Part shown: in pieces, positions 43,259 through 56,001 of the stretch
How the letters are laid out: the number at the start of each line of letters is the position of its first letter
Position numbering within the stretch: the stretch's first letter is position 1
Origin: Xylogone sp. PMI_703
Taxonomy: Eukaryota > Ascomycota > Leotiomycetes
Assembly (NCBI GenBank): GCA_021399445.1
Contig: JAJTUQ010000002.1
Location: 4,464,001 to 4,528,000 of the forward strand
Direction: 5' to 3'
DNA: 64,000 bases
Program-made: the position numbers and the translations under genes
Notes under the pieces: generated by a model
Told to the model about the DNA's origin: nothing
The model's database searches: none
The model's input: the letters and a program-made list of their open reading frames with translations, nothing else

Positions 43259-45659
43259 CTAATCATCAATAAGGATAGAACCATCAACCGAATCCTCGAT
43301 GAAAATGATATCATCACCATTGCTGACAGATTTCAGGTCAGCCTTGGCCCGCTTTACGAGTGTCAATTCGTCGCCCAGAGCTTCGGTTGCGGTTCTCTTC
43401 TTATTTGGAGTTATGGTTTCTGCTCCATTGGTACCATTCATATGGCCATTAACTTCGTCTGTGCCTGACTTCTTCCTTCTTGGAATGGGAGAAGCTGAAG
43501 GCTCGTTATCGGTTGCTGCGCTGATATCTAAGTCTTTGATTGATTTTCCCATAGCGGCAGTTCTGCATATACGTTAGATAGTCCGGGGAATCAAAATCAT
43601 GCAACTTACGACTCTTGTATGTTCAAGACAAGATTCACTCTAGGATTCTCGTCATCCTCGTCAATAACAGTTAGGAAGGTATCTCCCTTAATACCTAAAG
43701 AACAAAATTTAGCGGATAATAGATGATATTATTCGACAATGACATACCAAGTTCACTGAGCTTCTTTGATAAGTTTTCGGTCTCCTCTACATCATAAAGA
43801 ATGCCGGTATCATTATTGACAACAAACTCTTCGCCATACCCGAGCTCCGTCCGTAAGTAATCCTCAACAAGATCGTTTAGCGTTGCTCGTGAGAGGTCAA
43901 CGAGAACTCTCTTCAGTGCTACACTACACACTGGACAATCAGGGTTCGGTGGACGTATTCTATCGGAGGCGAGAAGTCGTTCTTGAGCAAAAGGAGATAG
44001 GAAAACCTCCCGAGTACTGGAGAATTCGCCGCGAAGAATCTTGAAAGCTTGGAGAACACAAAGACCAGCAACTATCGCATTAGTTGTGGCAATAGCGGGG
44101 ATGATATTTCCAGCCATCTGCTTTATATCAAACCTGCTCTTCGTTTCAATCCCGAAAACTATTGAGCGAAGGTTGGCGCTGGCTGCGACAAAATCCATCG
44201 TATCCTCGTCATCTTTATCGAAGGTAATGACAGGGCTTGTCGACTCGTTGTTTTGAGTACTTCTCATCTCTAGCATTCGCTTGCTTAGGCGCTCTAGGCT
44301 GCTCTGTCTGTCAGATATTGATTGAAGAGGCTAGAGAAAATGCCCTACCTGTCCTTAAAAACAATGACGTTCTCATGTAAATTCCAAACTTTTTGTCCAT
44401 CTTTTAGTATAGAAGCTTTAGAAGCCTCGGCCTCAGCGGCTTCCTTAATGAGAGAAGCGTAATCTAAAGGTTCAGGTGGTCGTCTTGTCTTCCACATATC
44501 CTCCATTGATCGCAATCGAACGATATCATCTTTGTACACCTTGTCGAAAAGTAACTGAGCAAAGGACTCAGTTCCCATGGATTCCCTGATGACCATCAAT
44601 GCTTGTGATTCTTTCTTCAGGTTCTCAATCTCTTTTGCTATTTAGGTTTCAGCACTATCTTCATAATATCAAACCCATTCCTGCTCACCGTTTTCTGAGT
44701 CTTCCGAGTGGTCCAGTTCTGGAGCTGAATCCTCACTGGCGCCAAATATTTCACTTAATAGGTTAGTGGAGTTCCCCAGGATTTTAAAGAGAATGAGTTG
44801 CAATGACATACCTTAATAGATAGCTCTTACCCCATACTATACAATGAATTGGTTGACTTGGGGTACTTCGGATCGTGCAAACCGGGAAAGTTTTGGGCGT
44901 TTCTTTTGTTGTGCAATCATAGCAGGCTGTTACTCCCTTTTTGATGACCTGGACCTGGCCGTTAAATCCAGTGGTTCCACTCTCAACTAGAGGTACATCT
45001 GCCGCCAAGCACATTTTATTGACATGTCTTCGAGCGTCCAAGTTATCCAGAGCATTGAAGACCATTGTAAATCCCTTGAACCAATCCACATTAAACTGAG
45101 CATCCTTGATATTGGCGTGGTGAGCTTCTATCTTTACTTCTGGATTAAAACTTTGAGCAGCATCTTTGGCAACCTAAGTGATAATTCTTAGCGTAGTTTG
45201 AATTTGGCAAATATCCATGACGTACCAGAGCCTTCGACTTTTTGATATGCTCATGCCGAAATAGAAATTGCCGATTGAGATTACTCAGGTCAATGGTATC
45301 CAAGTCTACAATATGGATCTCCCCAAAGCCAGTAAGAACCAGATTTTTGAGTAATTCGCATCCTATACCTCCTGCGCCAACCATCAAGATTCGCGCCTGC
45401 GAGACTGGTTAGCAAGGCTGAGATCGCAAAAGGTTAACGATTTTGTGACAGTGGTAGATTTGGAAACCCATAGTAGCATAGATCGCCGTCTAGGCTGTAG
45501 AACATAGCCTCCAGACTCCGGGCCTTCAAGGCTCAATATGGTTGTGTCACCAAAGATGAAGGTCCGACCTTCAAACGGGAGGCTTCAAAGGCTTACCTCT
45601 TTGACCATGTTGTGCAGCGGTAATCCAAGCGATTTCCGGTTGAAATGATCGCGTTTCAT
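43259..45659 (-). CDS. UBA2: SUMO-activating enzyme subunit 2 (Uba2)
   Basis: Eight exons (45659-45597, 45396-45226, 45173-44812, 44753-44689, 44637-44349, 44298-43748, 43694-43610, 43562-43259) give 629 aa, all in phase. The adenylation domain has the nucleotide motif [16 protein letters not shown] and the family segments [17 protein letters not shown]. The catalytic cysteine is C177 in [16 protein letters not shown], the same number as in yeast Uba2. A zinc pair lies at C162 and C165 (ACYDC), matched later by CPVC. The ubiquitin-like domain is in exons 6-7, and the C-terminus carries [12 protein letters not shown], a nuclear signal, and an acidic SUMO-interacting-like end ([18 protein letters not shown]). 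With Aos1 it activates SUMO in the nucleus. Strong call; exon 6 acceptor (GCAG) was chosen by frame. Confidence 0.93.
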
Positions 45660-46412
45660 GGTAGAACTAGTGGCCAGCATCATGCGACATCAATGTAAGG
45701 AAAGTATAAAGAGGAAGGAGAGATCAGGTTGGTCTCACAGATGTTGGATCACTTCGCACGACGGCTGATTCAATGCCTGATAAATCGGGTTTCCAGCGCG
45801 AGTCTTTCGTAGTCTGGACGCGCCGCCGCGTTAGATAAGGCTAGCGTGCCTAGCTTATCAGAATTTAGTGCATTTTGCCGTTTGCTTTCAGTTTGCTTCA
45901 AATCATGAACAAGTTCTGATTCGTCCAAGAAGTATCATTTTTCCATCCAATGCTAATTTTTCGTTTGCACCACATTATGTTAGTTTCGATAATTTCTGAA
46001 TATGTAAATACACTTCTCAAAATCATGTTCTTTTCTCGCATCTCTCATACCAGGTACCCGAAGTTGGATGCTACGGTAAAGTCGATCAAGCCAAATTAAG
46101 TATATTCGTAGAACGCTAGAACGCCGCAGAAGCCCCTGAAATTAGGCGTTTTGATATCTATCGTGGCCCGCACTTCTGACCCCCTTAATATGAAGATATT
46201 TGCTTTTGTGATTTCTCATTAAACTACACATGTCCAGCACTCTGAGGAATTTTTTCCTATTAAAAAGTGGGTCCTGCTGAATGCCTATTGACCGTGTCAT
46301 CCCTTGTTCTTTTCCGCCACAACAGCTTCAGCCAAAATTTCCCTGCCATTCCCGAAGGAATCTGGCGAATGGTATATTCTTTGTTAGATGATTCCATAAT
46401 ACAGCCAATACA
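45660..46412. promoter_or_regulatory. Divergent promoter region between UBA2 and QNG1
   Basis: 753 bases between start codons, AT-rich in its middle (45890-46250). No gene or RNA gene recognised. Confidence 0.5.
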
Positions 46413-47664
46413 ATGTCTGATGATGAGGCCGATCCTGAGCTTCTCGAGCTTCTACGCCAACATTTTATGAAGACCAATGTAATAGACGTTCCGGAGACAC
46501 ACGTATTAGATGGAGCTGAGTATATATACAACAACTCGATCGATGTTGCTATCGACTACCGGTCTACAAAGGCCGCGGCAGCAATGATTCATGAGGAGAT
46601 GCAGAAAAGGGAGTATTCCACTCAGACGTGGGCTACTCATGAGCTTCACCCAAAAATGAAGGATGAAAGTACAGTAGATTTCATATTCACTATGGACTTG
46701 TTGAACTTTTCCTTCTGGTCTGAAAGCCCTGACGATGAGCGGTTCGCTATCGAGTATAAGGGTAAGAGGTGGACGGGTTATTGGAGTTTAGTAGCAGCAT
46801 TGCAGAGAGCTCTAGATGAGGGTTAGTTTCTGGCATATCTGTGACTTAACTGATTTGTGCTTATATTTTCATTGATTGTAGATATTCCGGTAACTTCATC
46901 GGACTTCTGGCAGAATGAACTTGAGTGTACAGAAGAAGTAATGAAACATGTCTTCCGAAGTTGCACTGAGGAAGAGATTCCTATGTTTGCCGAAAGGCTT
47001 TCTTGTCTTCGTGAAGCGGGACGAGTTCTATACGAGGTTTGAGCCGTGGATTTCCTATTCAAAGGAGTAACTAACACCACCGCAGAAGTATGACTGTCAT
47101 TTTAGCAACTGCATTGAAGCTGCCAATAATTCTGCCGCGGCTTTAGTGAATTTGCTTGCCAGAGACTTCCCCTGTTTCAATGATGTTGTGCAATTTGAGG
47201 GCAAAAAGAATGTACGATTACTCAAACGGGCTCAGATCTGCGTTGCTGATATCTGGGCTGCGTTCAATGGCGAGGGCTATGGGCAGTTCAACGACATTGA
47301 CAAGATTACTATGTTTGCAGACTATCGAGTACCGCAGATATTGAATACCTTAGGATGTCTTTGGTATAACCCACTCCTTGAAAGTACAATTCGTCAGAAG
47401 AAGCTGATAGAGAGCGGTCACCCCTGGGAGATCCAGCTGAGAGGTAAGAATGGCGTCATTCGAAACAACATCAATGCTAATACTTGGGCAGGCTGTAGTA
47501 TATGGTGTGTTGAGCTCATTCGCCGTGAGATCCTTAAACAGCATCCTAATTCCAAAGTCAATGCCATATTAATTGACTTCTTCCTGTATGATGCAATGAA
47601 AGAGAGGGAGTCTGAAAGAAAAGAAGAGATACCCCATCACCGGACTCGAAGTATATGGTATTAA
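46413..47664 (+). CDS. QNG1: Queuosine 5'-phosphate N-glycosylase/hydrolase, Qng1 (DUF2419)
   Basis: Three exons, 46413-46821, 46882-47036 and 47086-47664, give 380 aa in phase. The segments TVDFIFTMDLLNFSFWSE, FAIEYKGKRWTGYWSLVAAL, ERLSCLREAGRVLYE and ITMFADYRVPQILNTLGCL are diagnostic of the DUF2419 family. Its members release queuine from queuosine 5'-monophosphate during salvage, supplying tRNA guanine transglycosylase. The Asp in FADYRVPQ is the active-site acid in this family. Fungi cannot make queuosine, so this enzyme implies salvage from food or bacteria. The C-terminus (LIDFFLYDAMKERESERK) is the family's closing helix. No targeting signal. Divergent from UBA2, 753 bases away. Confidence 0.9.
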
Positions 47665-48183
47665 TAGATTAATACATTTAGATAGGTCTATTTTCGCTGG
47701 AATGTACATACGTTTCTCATATCTACCTAGCTCTATTGCGTAAATAACCACAACAAATTAGACTGCTTTATTTCATACGTAACAAGGCGGCAGAGAATAT
47801 TCGGGTCCTTTCATGTCTTCAGCAGAGTAATGATGATACAGAGGTGGCCGTTCGGTATTCCATCAATTTAACCGTATATGGGTATTTATTATTCAATACA
47901 CCTCATGATTGCCGAGGTCAGAAGCTCTACTTTCTACACCCCACCTTTCTACAGGTTATATCGGGATTACCCTTCCACTTTACATAGGAATGTAGATAAG
48001 AAGACATTAATACGTAGATTAGGTGTTCTGAGCAACTGTACTAATCTATTACAACGTCTGTATTGAACAAATACAATACCAGTCACCCAAGGTTTCATTG
48101 TCTTCCTGAAAGCAGTACCTTATCATCCTCTCCTGCTTCTATTTATAAGTTAAATAATAGGCACTCCAAGAATAACGCATAAA
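47665..48183. other. Intergenic region
   Basis: 519 bases between QNG1 and the amidase gene. AT-rich, without a recognisable gene. The right end must hold the amidase promoter; a TTATAAGTTAAATAAT run lies at about 48145-48160. Confidence 0.5.
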
Positions 48184-50040
48184 ATGGGTCAGGATTACAA
48201 GGAAGCTGCTGCAATTGCTTTAAAGCGAAGAGAAGATGCTATTCCCGCCGAATATCTTCTTAAAAACATATCTAAGGCTGACCTGCCTCGGAACTTGACC
48301 GGTATTCACAAAAGCTCTGGGCATTTCACATCGGATGAACTGCAAATCATTGAAACCGAAGCCGATGATATTTTGTCTAATATTAAGACTGGAAAATGGA
48401 CTTCGTTAGCGGTTACTAAAGCATTTTGCAAGAGCGCAATTGTTGCTCAACAGCTAGTATGCTACCGAGCGTTTGAAGCCAGATAAATAAGAGTATGCTG
48501 TTCTAATATCAATGCAGACCAATTGTCTCACTGAGATACTCTTCAAAGAGGCTTTCGAGAGGGCACGGTTTCTTGATGACCATCTTAAGAGAACTGGCAA
48601 AACAGTCGGCCCTTTACATGGACTTCCGATCTCGTTAAAGGACTGCATGATTGTTCCTCCTCATCCTGCATCAGTCGGTATGGCATGCTATGCCAATGAT
48701 ACCACGAAGCCGGAGGATGAAACCATTCTTGTCACGCTCCTAAGAAAGCTAGGAGCCGTTTTCTATGTCAAGACTACTACCCCTACTGCTATGATGATGA
48801 TGGAAACTATCTCTAATGTCTGGGGGGAAACCAACAGCGCGTATCACAGTGGCACGAGTGCTGGTGGAAGCTCTGGAGGTGAAGGCGCGTTGATATCAAT
48901 CAGGGGTTCACCATTAGGCATTGGAACTGATATTGGTGGATCTATTCGTATCCCTGCCGCGTTCAATAATCTTTATGGCCTAAAACCGACGTGAGTAAGG
49001 CTTGATCTCAGTAGAAATAGCACGGCTAACCTAGCCTATAGATTTGGGAGGTTCCCCGGATATGGATCAAAGTCCGGAATTCCAGGCCAAGATTTCATCT
49101 ATGCTAATAATGGACCTCTGGCCCGATCTTTAAAGAGTATCAGTTTATATTGCAAGGCTGTACTCTCCCAGGAAGCGGCTCCTTGGCTATATGATCCAAA
49201 ATGTATCTGTGTGCCATGGAGAGAAAACGTGATTACACCAAAAGGCCGGAAATTGAGAATCGGCATTATCTCTGACAATGATGGAGAGATAAGTGTACAC
49301 CCTCCTATTGTCAGAGGCGTAGAGATGACAAAAAAAGCCTTGGAGGCGGCTGGCCATGAAGTCTTCGAGTGGAAACCTGTAAATCACCCAGAGATCTTAA
49401 AGGCGCTCAATAACGCATTTTACACTCTGGGCGGAGCTGCAATCATAGGACTGACGAAGCAAAACAATGAACCTGTATTTGGTTCTATGAAGCCATATGA
49501 AGAAGTATATAACAAGGGAGAAGAGGGAACCCTCGGGCCGACAAAGTTACGAGAGATGATTTATCAACGAAACACTTACCAGAAAGAATATGTGGATCTT
49601 TGGACAGCCACAGCAGTTGATGGAAAAGAACCAATGGATGCAATCATTGCACCTTCTTGCCCATGGACTGCTCCCAGACTAGGAATCACACAGGAACTCT
49701 TCTGCATAAACTATACCGGAGTCTGGAATCTTTTGGGTAAGCCATTGCGGTAGTGTACGCTCAACTAAATCGGGTAACTAACGTTCTCATAGACTATCCA
49801 GTGTGCACATTTCCAGTTACATTTGCGGACAAGAATGTCGATAAAAAACGAAGTTTTTGGAAGCCTTTGAACGATCTCGATGCAGCGATCCAAGCCGATT
49901 ACGACCCGGAATTCTATGACGGAACTCCCGTCGTGCTCCAGTGTGTTGGTAGACGATTTGAGGATGAGAAAGTGTTGGAAATGACAAGTATCATTGCCGA
50001 TGCTTTGAAAGCGCGAACACAAAGGAAGGAGAAGCTCTAG
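48184..50040 (+). CDS. Amidase-signature hydrolase
   Basis: Four exons, 48184-48456, 48518-48990, 49042-49736 and 49793-50040, give 562 aa in phase. The Ser-cisSer-Lys triad is complete: K132 (LPISLKDC), cis-Ser S209 (GTSAGGSSGG) and nucleophile S233 (GTDIGGSIRIP). The spacing of 77 and 24 residues is as in mammalian FAAH and fungal acetamidases. YGLKPT after the nucleophile and LRIGIISDNDG before the second half are also usual. There is no signal peptide, so it is probably cytosolic. Fungal members range from acetamidase (amdS) to general amidases; the substrate cannot be told. The N-terminal 90 residues are helical and may mediate dimer or substrate contact. Promoter and regulation not visible. 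Confidence 0.9.
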
Positions 50041-50532
50041 ATAGTGAGAAATGATTTATCCTACAGCCGATCGGTACATGTCAGATATACAAACATTTAA
50101 GAATATATCTTGGTTGGTAAGTATATATTCTCATAGAGAGAACTAAATAACTTCAGCATTTCTCTTTTGCTTTCTTTCAATTGAAGAGAGTGCTAATATA
50201 GCGAGAATGCTCGCCTTTATGATTATTTAAAATCCCAAAGCGCATAAATTATTCTGCGCGAGGTACAAAGTACAGTACTGATAGGTACGATTGAGGCAAG
50301 CTAGAGGAAGGGCGAGTTGCTGCCTGGAGGACATGCTAGTGATTGTGTCACCACCCCCAAAGCGGAACGCCGTCCCTGTTGCCATGGCAGCTAATGATCC
50401 AAACTAACCTCACCCATACAAAACGCCGTCATTGACGCAATTTACACCCACCCCAGCAAAGACAATTACCATCGAACCCATTCCTAACCTCTAAATCCGA
50501 TCAATTAAAATACACAAGAACAAAAATCAAAT
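50041..50532. other. Intergenic region
   Basis: 492 bases between the amidase and the polymerase subunit gene. No supported gene. The last 130 bases are CA- and CCA-rich before the POLD4 ATG, a usual 5' UTR composition. Confidence 0.5.
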
Positions 50533-51321
50533 ATGCCACCCGCCCGCCGAAACCGTACCTCTGGCGGCCCCGTTGCGCGGGGTTCCCAGAGCGTCCTCTC
50601 CTTCGGCAACACCAAGATCACGAAACCAGCTCAAGCCAAATCCACGAAATCGAAGCTTCAATCCAAGGAATCTACGCCCGTACCATCAGCATCGCCAAGT
50701 ACAACTGATATCCACATCCCAAAGGAAGAGGAAGATATTGGAAAGCAGCAAGATGTGGGCCATGTAACGTCCGAGGCGGCGGTATTGGACCAGGCGAAGG
50801 CAGAGATCCGGGAGTTGAAGAGCAAGAAGAATGAGAAGAGTGAGATTGAGAAGAAGGCAGAGTCTATGAGCGCGGCACAGATCAGAAAATATTGGCAGGG
50901 AATTGAGAGCATGAGGATAGCGAAGAGAGGTCAGTTCTATTTTCTTTTACTTTTACTTTGCCCGCATTATTTATTGCAAGTAGATAATACTAACTCATAT
51001 GTCGTATCTTAGTTCATCAGGAAGATTTATCTACTGAAGAGAAGATCTTGAGGTATTTCGACGTTAGCTCGCAGTATGGAGTAAGTCTACTATCTTCCTA
51101 TCACATAACCAAAGGTCTGATCTGATGGTCTTGCTTCTTTTTAGCCCAGCATTGGAATCGCCCGCATGAAGCGCTGGATGCGAGCGAATAAGCTTGGTCT
51201 GAACCCGCCAATTGAAGTACTAGCAGTCCTCCTTAAGGAAGAAGCCAAGGGGAATGACAAGATTGAACGGGCGTATATTGATGAACTCATGTCGTCTGGT
51301 ATCACTGCTGGTGAACCTTGA
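50533..51321 (+). CDS. CDM1: DNA polymerase delta subunit 4 (POLD4/Cdm1 family)
   Basis: Three exons, 50533-50929, 51013-51080 and 51145-51321, give 213 aa in phase. The conserved C-terminal domain reads RVHQEDLSTEEKILRYFD, then SSQYGPSIGIARMKRWMRAN and LGLNPPIEVLAVLLKEE, which is diagnostic of the smallest polymerase delta subunit. The first 130 residues are basic and disordered. They begin PPARRNRTSGG and contain SQSVLSFG, which resembles a PIP-box-like start (QxxLxxF) and could bind PCNA. That reading is an inference. The subunit stabilises polymerase delta in nuclear DNA replication and repair; S. cerevisiae lacks it, while fission yeast and filamentous fungi keep it. Converges with ACL1. 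Confidence 0.88.
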
Positions 51322-52363
51322 TTATCCTTTTATTGGTGACGAGGAACTCGGAAACCTGGTCTTTATTCTTTCTCTTTTTGTGGCTAGTTGGCTGTAACTT
51401 CATCGACTCCACTCCTGGTATATCTATAGACGATATATACGAGATGGTGGCGGATGAAGAGCTGTAATATCCCTCCCAGAAGTTTTCTTCGTCGGTCTCG
51501 GTGGGATTTGCCTATCATATGTACATCTATATCGGCGTTTTGGGAGGTGGGCGCTATGAGTTTGGATTTATATGCCTTTGTACGACGTACATGATGAATT
51601 CTAAGAAATAAATAAACGGAATAATAGATGATTTCCAATAGCAAAACAAAAGAGTTCGGGCCATACAGCTATCGCATCATGGCGTGTGCTGTATGCACTA
51701 CATCTCCCCTAATATATCAGTGTTTTATCACTATTAGGATTGGCTCTGTTATCCCACCTCTAGAACAGTAATTGACCTGATACTCTGCCATGTGAGGCGC
51801 TGTTTACTGTTCCTTGAAGTGGTGCTTCCTTATTTGGGGATATAAGAAAGTCGAGGTATCTTTAGCAGAAGTCGCTAACAGAGTTGGTAGGGGTAGATGT
51901 AAAATTTTAGCCACTTGTTGTATATGGCAAGAAACTTTTATAGATTGATTTATATTGTGAAATTATCCCTAAAATGCTTAGCTTACACTTACGTGCTATT
52001 TATGACTTCAAGTTGGGCTTCTAATACGTTGTATGAATATTGAGTTTCATAGTAATATCTTTGACGGAGTACTAAGTAGAAGCTGGCAGAGAGGCTGTGG
52101 AACCTCGTTGGTCCGTGGTCATGTGCTTGCTACAGTTTAGGCTATTCACATTACACAAGGTCATAGTACCAGCATTAATACGTGTGAATTTTATTTTTAT
52201 GATCCCATTTATTAAAACTTTGTTACAGTCATCTCTAGTTCGTCCATCACGAACGGCGTTAACAAAGCAACTCAGTGCTCTAATACCCTCTGAAGCAAGC
52301 AGTATGTCGAAACATCCGTATAAAACAATTACCAGCCGACAACCCCATAAATCATCACCCAAC
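51322..52363. other. Convergent 3' region
   Basis: 1.04 kb between the ends of the polymerase subunit gene and ACL1. AT-rich from 51590 to 52080. No frame of note and no repeat recognised. Two genes' 3' UTRs lie here. Confidence 0.55.
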
Positions 52364-54407
52364 TTACATCTGCACCTCGACACGGTCACCCGCCGGACCA
52401 GCACCGCTGAGAGTTGGTAGGAGGTAGGTGATATCATCCCAAGGATGTCTGTAAAGACCAGTGCGCAGTCTCTTCTGATCAAGGTAGTGAGCAATTAAAC
52501 CGATGCTACGACCAAGGACGAAGAGACCGTTCAGGACACCCATCTGGAGGTAGTCCTCAGCCTCTTCAGCAGTGAAGGCACCGCAGTTTCGGAGAAGATC
52601 GACAAAGGAAACGGCAACAGCACCATCGACGTTCAAGATCAAGTTGTCCTTCTTGGAGGTGGTAACGGTCTCTACGGCAAGAGCGTAGTCAAGCAGCTTG
52701 CAAGATGGGAACCGCTTCTTAACGAACTCTTTAACAAGCTCAACACGCAAGTCAGGGTTGTTTCGCGACTTGACCTTGTGGCCGATACCGGGAATCAGCT
52801 TGTTCTGCTTACGACAGGTGTCAACGAATTCACGTGGGCTGAGACCCTTGTCAAAGGCCTTTGTGAATTCCTCAGCAGCTCCATCCAGAGCACCACCGAA
52901 TCGGGAACCGATGGTCAAAAGACCGCTGACTAAGGCGCTGATGAGGTCCTTTCCGGCTCTGGTAGTGATGATAGTGTTCATAGCACCGGAAACAGCTGGA
53001 CCGTGATCGGCAGTTAACATGAGAACCATCTCAAGGAACTTGCTGGCATAGTCTGGGAGACGACGACGGAACCAAAGCAAGGACATGACACCACCGATAC
53101 CGATATCCTCTTTGAAGACATCTGAGATTGGCATACCGGCATATAAGAGTTCCTGTCCACGGTCGTCGGAGATGGTAGAAATGAAGGCAGCTGGCTTTCG
53201 AATAAGGCCAAGCTCTTGTGCCCAGGAGTAATCCATTGGGATCTTTGGCACGGCAGGCTCTGGTCTTGGCTTGATGGTTCCCTTCTTGACCAAATCTTGG
53301 TAGACGGATGCAAGGAGGTCTGGAAGCTCCTCAAAGGTGTCTGGAACGAAAATACCAGCTTCCTTCATGGCCTTGTTCTTGGCAGCAGCAGTCTCAAGCT
53401 GGGAGTTGGCCAATGCACCAGCATGACCGAATTGGACTTCAGTCTTGAACATGCTAGCACAAGTACCAATTGCCCAAGCCACAATCGGCTTCTTGATGGC
53501 ACCAGCCTTGACGGCTTGGATGACACGGTATTCCTCGACACCACCAACTTCTCCCAACAACAACAAGATCTTACACTCTGGATCGGCCTCATATCGTAGG
53601 AGATGGTCAATGAATGTTGTGGCAGGGTATCTGTCACCACCAATGGCAACACCCTCGTACACACCATCTGTAGTGGTAGAGACGATGTTGTTAAGCTCGT
53701 TGGACATACCACCGGACTTGGAGACATATCCTACAGAGCCCTTTCGGTAAAGCTTGGAGGCGACAATGTTGTCCATCATACCACCAGTGTTACCAATCTT
53801 GAACGCACCAGGCTTAATACCACCAACAGTGGCGGGGCCAATGATAGTGATACCCTTGTCTTGAGCAACATGTAAGATCTCACGTGCGCGCTGAAAATTG
53901 ATCATGTTAGTTCAATTGTTTCCTAGCAAATTCCCGAGAATAAGGGACGAAACGTACTCTTTCTGGTACACCCTCAGCAATGATAGCAATGCACTTGATC
54001 TGGGGGTATTGCATGAGCTCCATGGTGGAGCTGTAGACACTTCGGGAAGAAGCGAAGTTGACGACTACATCAACATCCTTGTGCTTGGCCATGGCCTTGC
54101 CTACATCTTGGTAGACAGGGAGCAGAGTCTCGCTGGTGCCCCAGTACATCTTGCTGACGAACTGACCACCAAAGGTGTAGATGATACCTGCTACGGAGGG
54201 GGTTTTACGCTTGCAGATGAAGTCGAAGTCCAACATGCCCTGGACGGCTCTGGGCTGCATTCCGTAGACGAAGCATCGTGTCTTGTCGTGGAAGAGAGTA
54301 TGTTCCGCACGAGGGCTCAGAGGCCGGCTGGGAGCTTGGAAACGAGTGATGTTGTCATTCGCAGAGAGGTTGCCCGAGGTAGGGCCATTTGCGATGGGGG
54401 CGGTCAT
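52364..54407 (-). CDS. ACL1: ATP-citrate lyase, large (C-terminal half) subunit ACL1
   Basis: Two exons on the minus strand, 54407-53958 and 53890-52364, give 658 aa in phase. It corresponds to the C-terminal part of animal ATP-citrate lyase. A succinyl-CoA-synthetase-like CoA-binding domain comes first ([31 protein letters not shown]). The phosphohistidine follows at H306 in [11 protein letters not shown], then the citrate-synthase-like domain with [31 protein letters not shown] and [15 protein letters not shown]. With ACL2 it makes cytosolic acetyl-CoA and oxaloacetate from citrate, CoA and ATP. The start gives the N-terminus [12 protein letters not shown] just after the 5' leader. In Pezizomycotina the two subunits are commonly divergent neighbours, as here. 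Codon use is strongly biased, which suggests high expression. Confidence 0.95.
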
Positions 54408-55231
54408 GGTGAAGTTTGGTATGAGGGAGCTATCTAGACAAGAAGAAGAATAAGCATCAAGCAGAAGACAAAACACAGAAACCGGTGACTTCTCGGCAGA
54501 TTTCCCCTCGTGCGTGAGGGGATTTGCTGGTATGATGGGAAAGCTTTTAAAGAGCAAGAGGAGCAACTCACGGTGAGCCACCTAGCGAAACTTTTTTTAG
54601 GAGGGGATGGAATTAGTGGCCGAGCTGGATCCAGAGCCGTACTGTGATCCAACGCCGTCGAATATTTTTGTGCGTAAGGAGGGGAAGAATGGCAGAGGAG
54701 AGCGAAGAATTGGGGAGAGGGATGAGGATTATGATGAGAGGTATGCAGCAGAAAGATTTGTGGGAGGGCCCGATGCGATAACCTTTTGGGGGGGAGTCGG
54801 TCCACGAGTGCACATCGACAACTGGAGCAATTGTTGAACTCGGGGTACAAGGCACGGATGCGTGGTTGAGCAACCTAATTAGTGTTCCGGGAACCAGTGA
54901 GTGAGCTGTGTGCGCTGGAGTCGGTCAATTCCTGACAGGGACGCCAGCTTTGCGGATGCCGGACGGCGAGGCGTCGGGTGTGCGGTTATCGACCCCAGCC
55001 ACACCGAAAGAGGCAAGGGGGGAGTTCTGGTGTCCGACAAAGCAAGCACAGAGCCAAAACTGCCCGTAGGTGTCTGTCTAATAATAAAGAATCCGCCGTA
55101 CAAGACAGAGCAATTGTGGGGATCGTGGGATGGTGAATTAATTTTTGCTGGAAGTTCGGTGCCCTCTTCGACGCCACATCTCGGCCTCAAATCCAAGGAC
55201 ACGATAATAGTATCATCCTGCAAGACGATAT

Positions 55232-55262
55232 TGTGCAATCCTGTGCATCCTGTGCATCCTGT
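55232..55262. repeat. Nine-base tandem repeat TGTGCATCC
   Basis: One imperfect 10-base unit (TGTGCAATCC), then two perfect TGTGCATCC units and a partial one. They lie in the ACL1/ACL2 intergenic region. A short GATGCTGAT repeat follows within 20 bases. Confidence 0.7.
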
Positions 55263-56001
55263 CTTATGCCCATGGTGATGCTGATGATGCTGATATTATT
55301 CCTTCGCTGCTCGAGCTGACTCTGAGCATCCCTCGCTGCTGACCACCCCGCTGACAGGTCTTGACCGCCCTTGAGAATTGCTGACCGCCCTGGGATCGAG
55401 GGGGATCAAAGGAATGCCGTATTGTTGCGGCGGGGGGTGGCTGTAGCACTATTTTCGTACGAGAAAGCGATCCGGTGTGGGCTCGGCTGGTCCCTGAGTG
55501 GCCACACTAGCGAGGCCAAGTCAGCCGGAGGGCCTATCAGGGGGGACGGTAAGGTCAGGTAAGCGAGAAAGGGACCCCTCGGTGGGCCAGGGGCGTCCGT
55601 GCAGCTCTGGTTCCCCTCGAGTCGCGCGCGAGAGATAGCCGGGAAAAGAGGCTCGAGAGGGCAGAAGCGCAGGAAGCGTTGGGACCTTGGGCTAGCCCGC
55701 TAGGAAGGATTGGGGCGGACGGTTGAGACCAACTCCCCATCCTCCCATCACATTTGTTCAACTGGGCTCCACTCACACTGGCACCGTAATTCGGTCTCCG
55801 TAAACCTTGTGCTGGCCAAACTCTCTTCACAAATCGTGCAAAGTCCCCGAATAGCCATCCCACCGCTCGACCAGTGCTCCCTCCACAATCTTCATATCCT
55901 GTCCAGCTCTTGCAGCCCTTTTTCTCTCTCCTCTCCCTCCGTTGTTTTCTGGTTCACAAGTCTGGGTGGAACGTGCAACAAACTGCCCTCAATCTTTCCT
56001 G

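Noticed and set aside
53898..54437. 179-codon plus-strand frame opposite ACL1 exon 1
   Set aside because: A shadow caused by strong codon bias in ACL1; no start context or domain.
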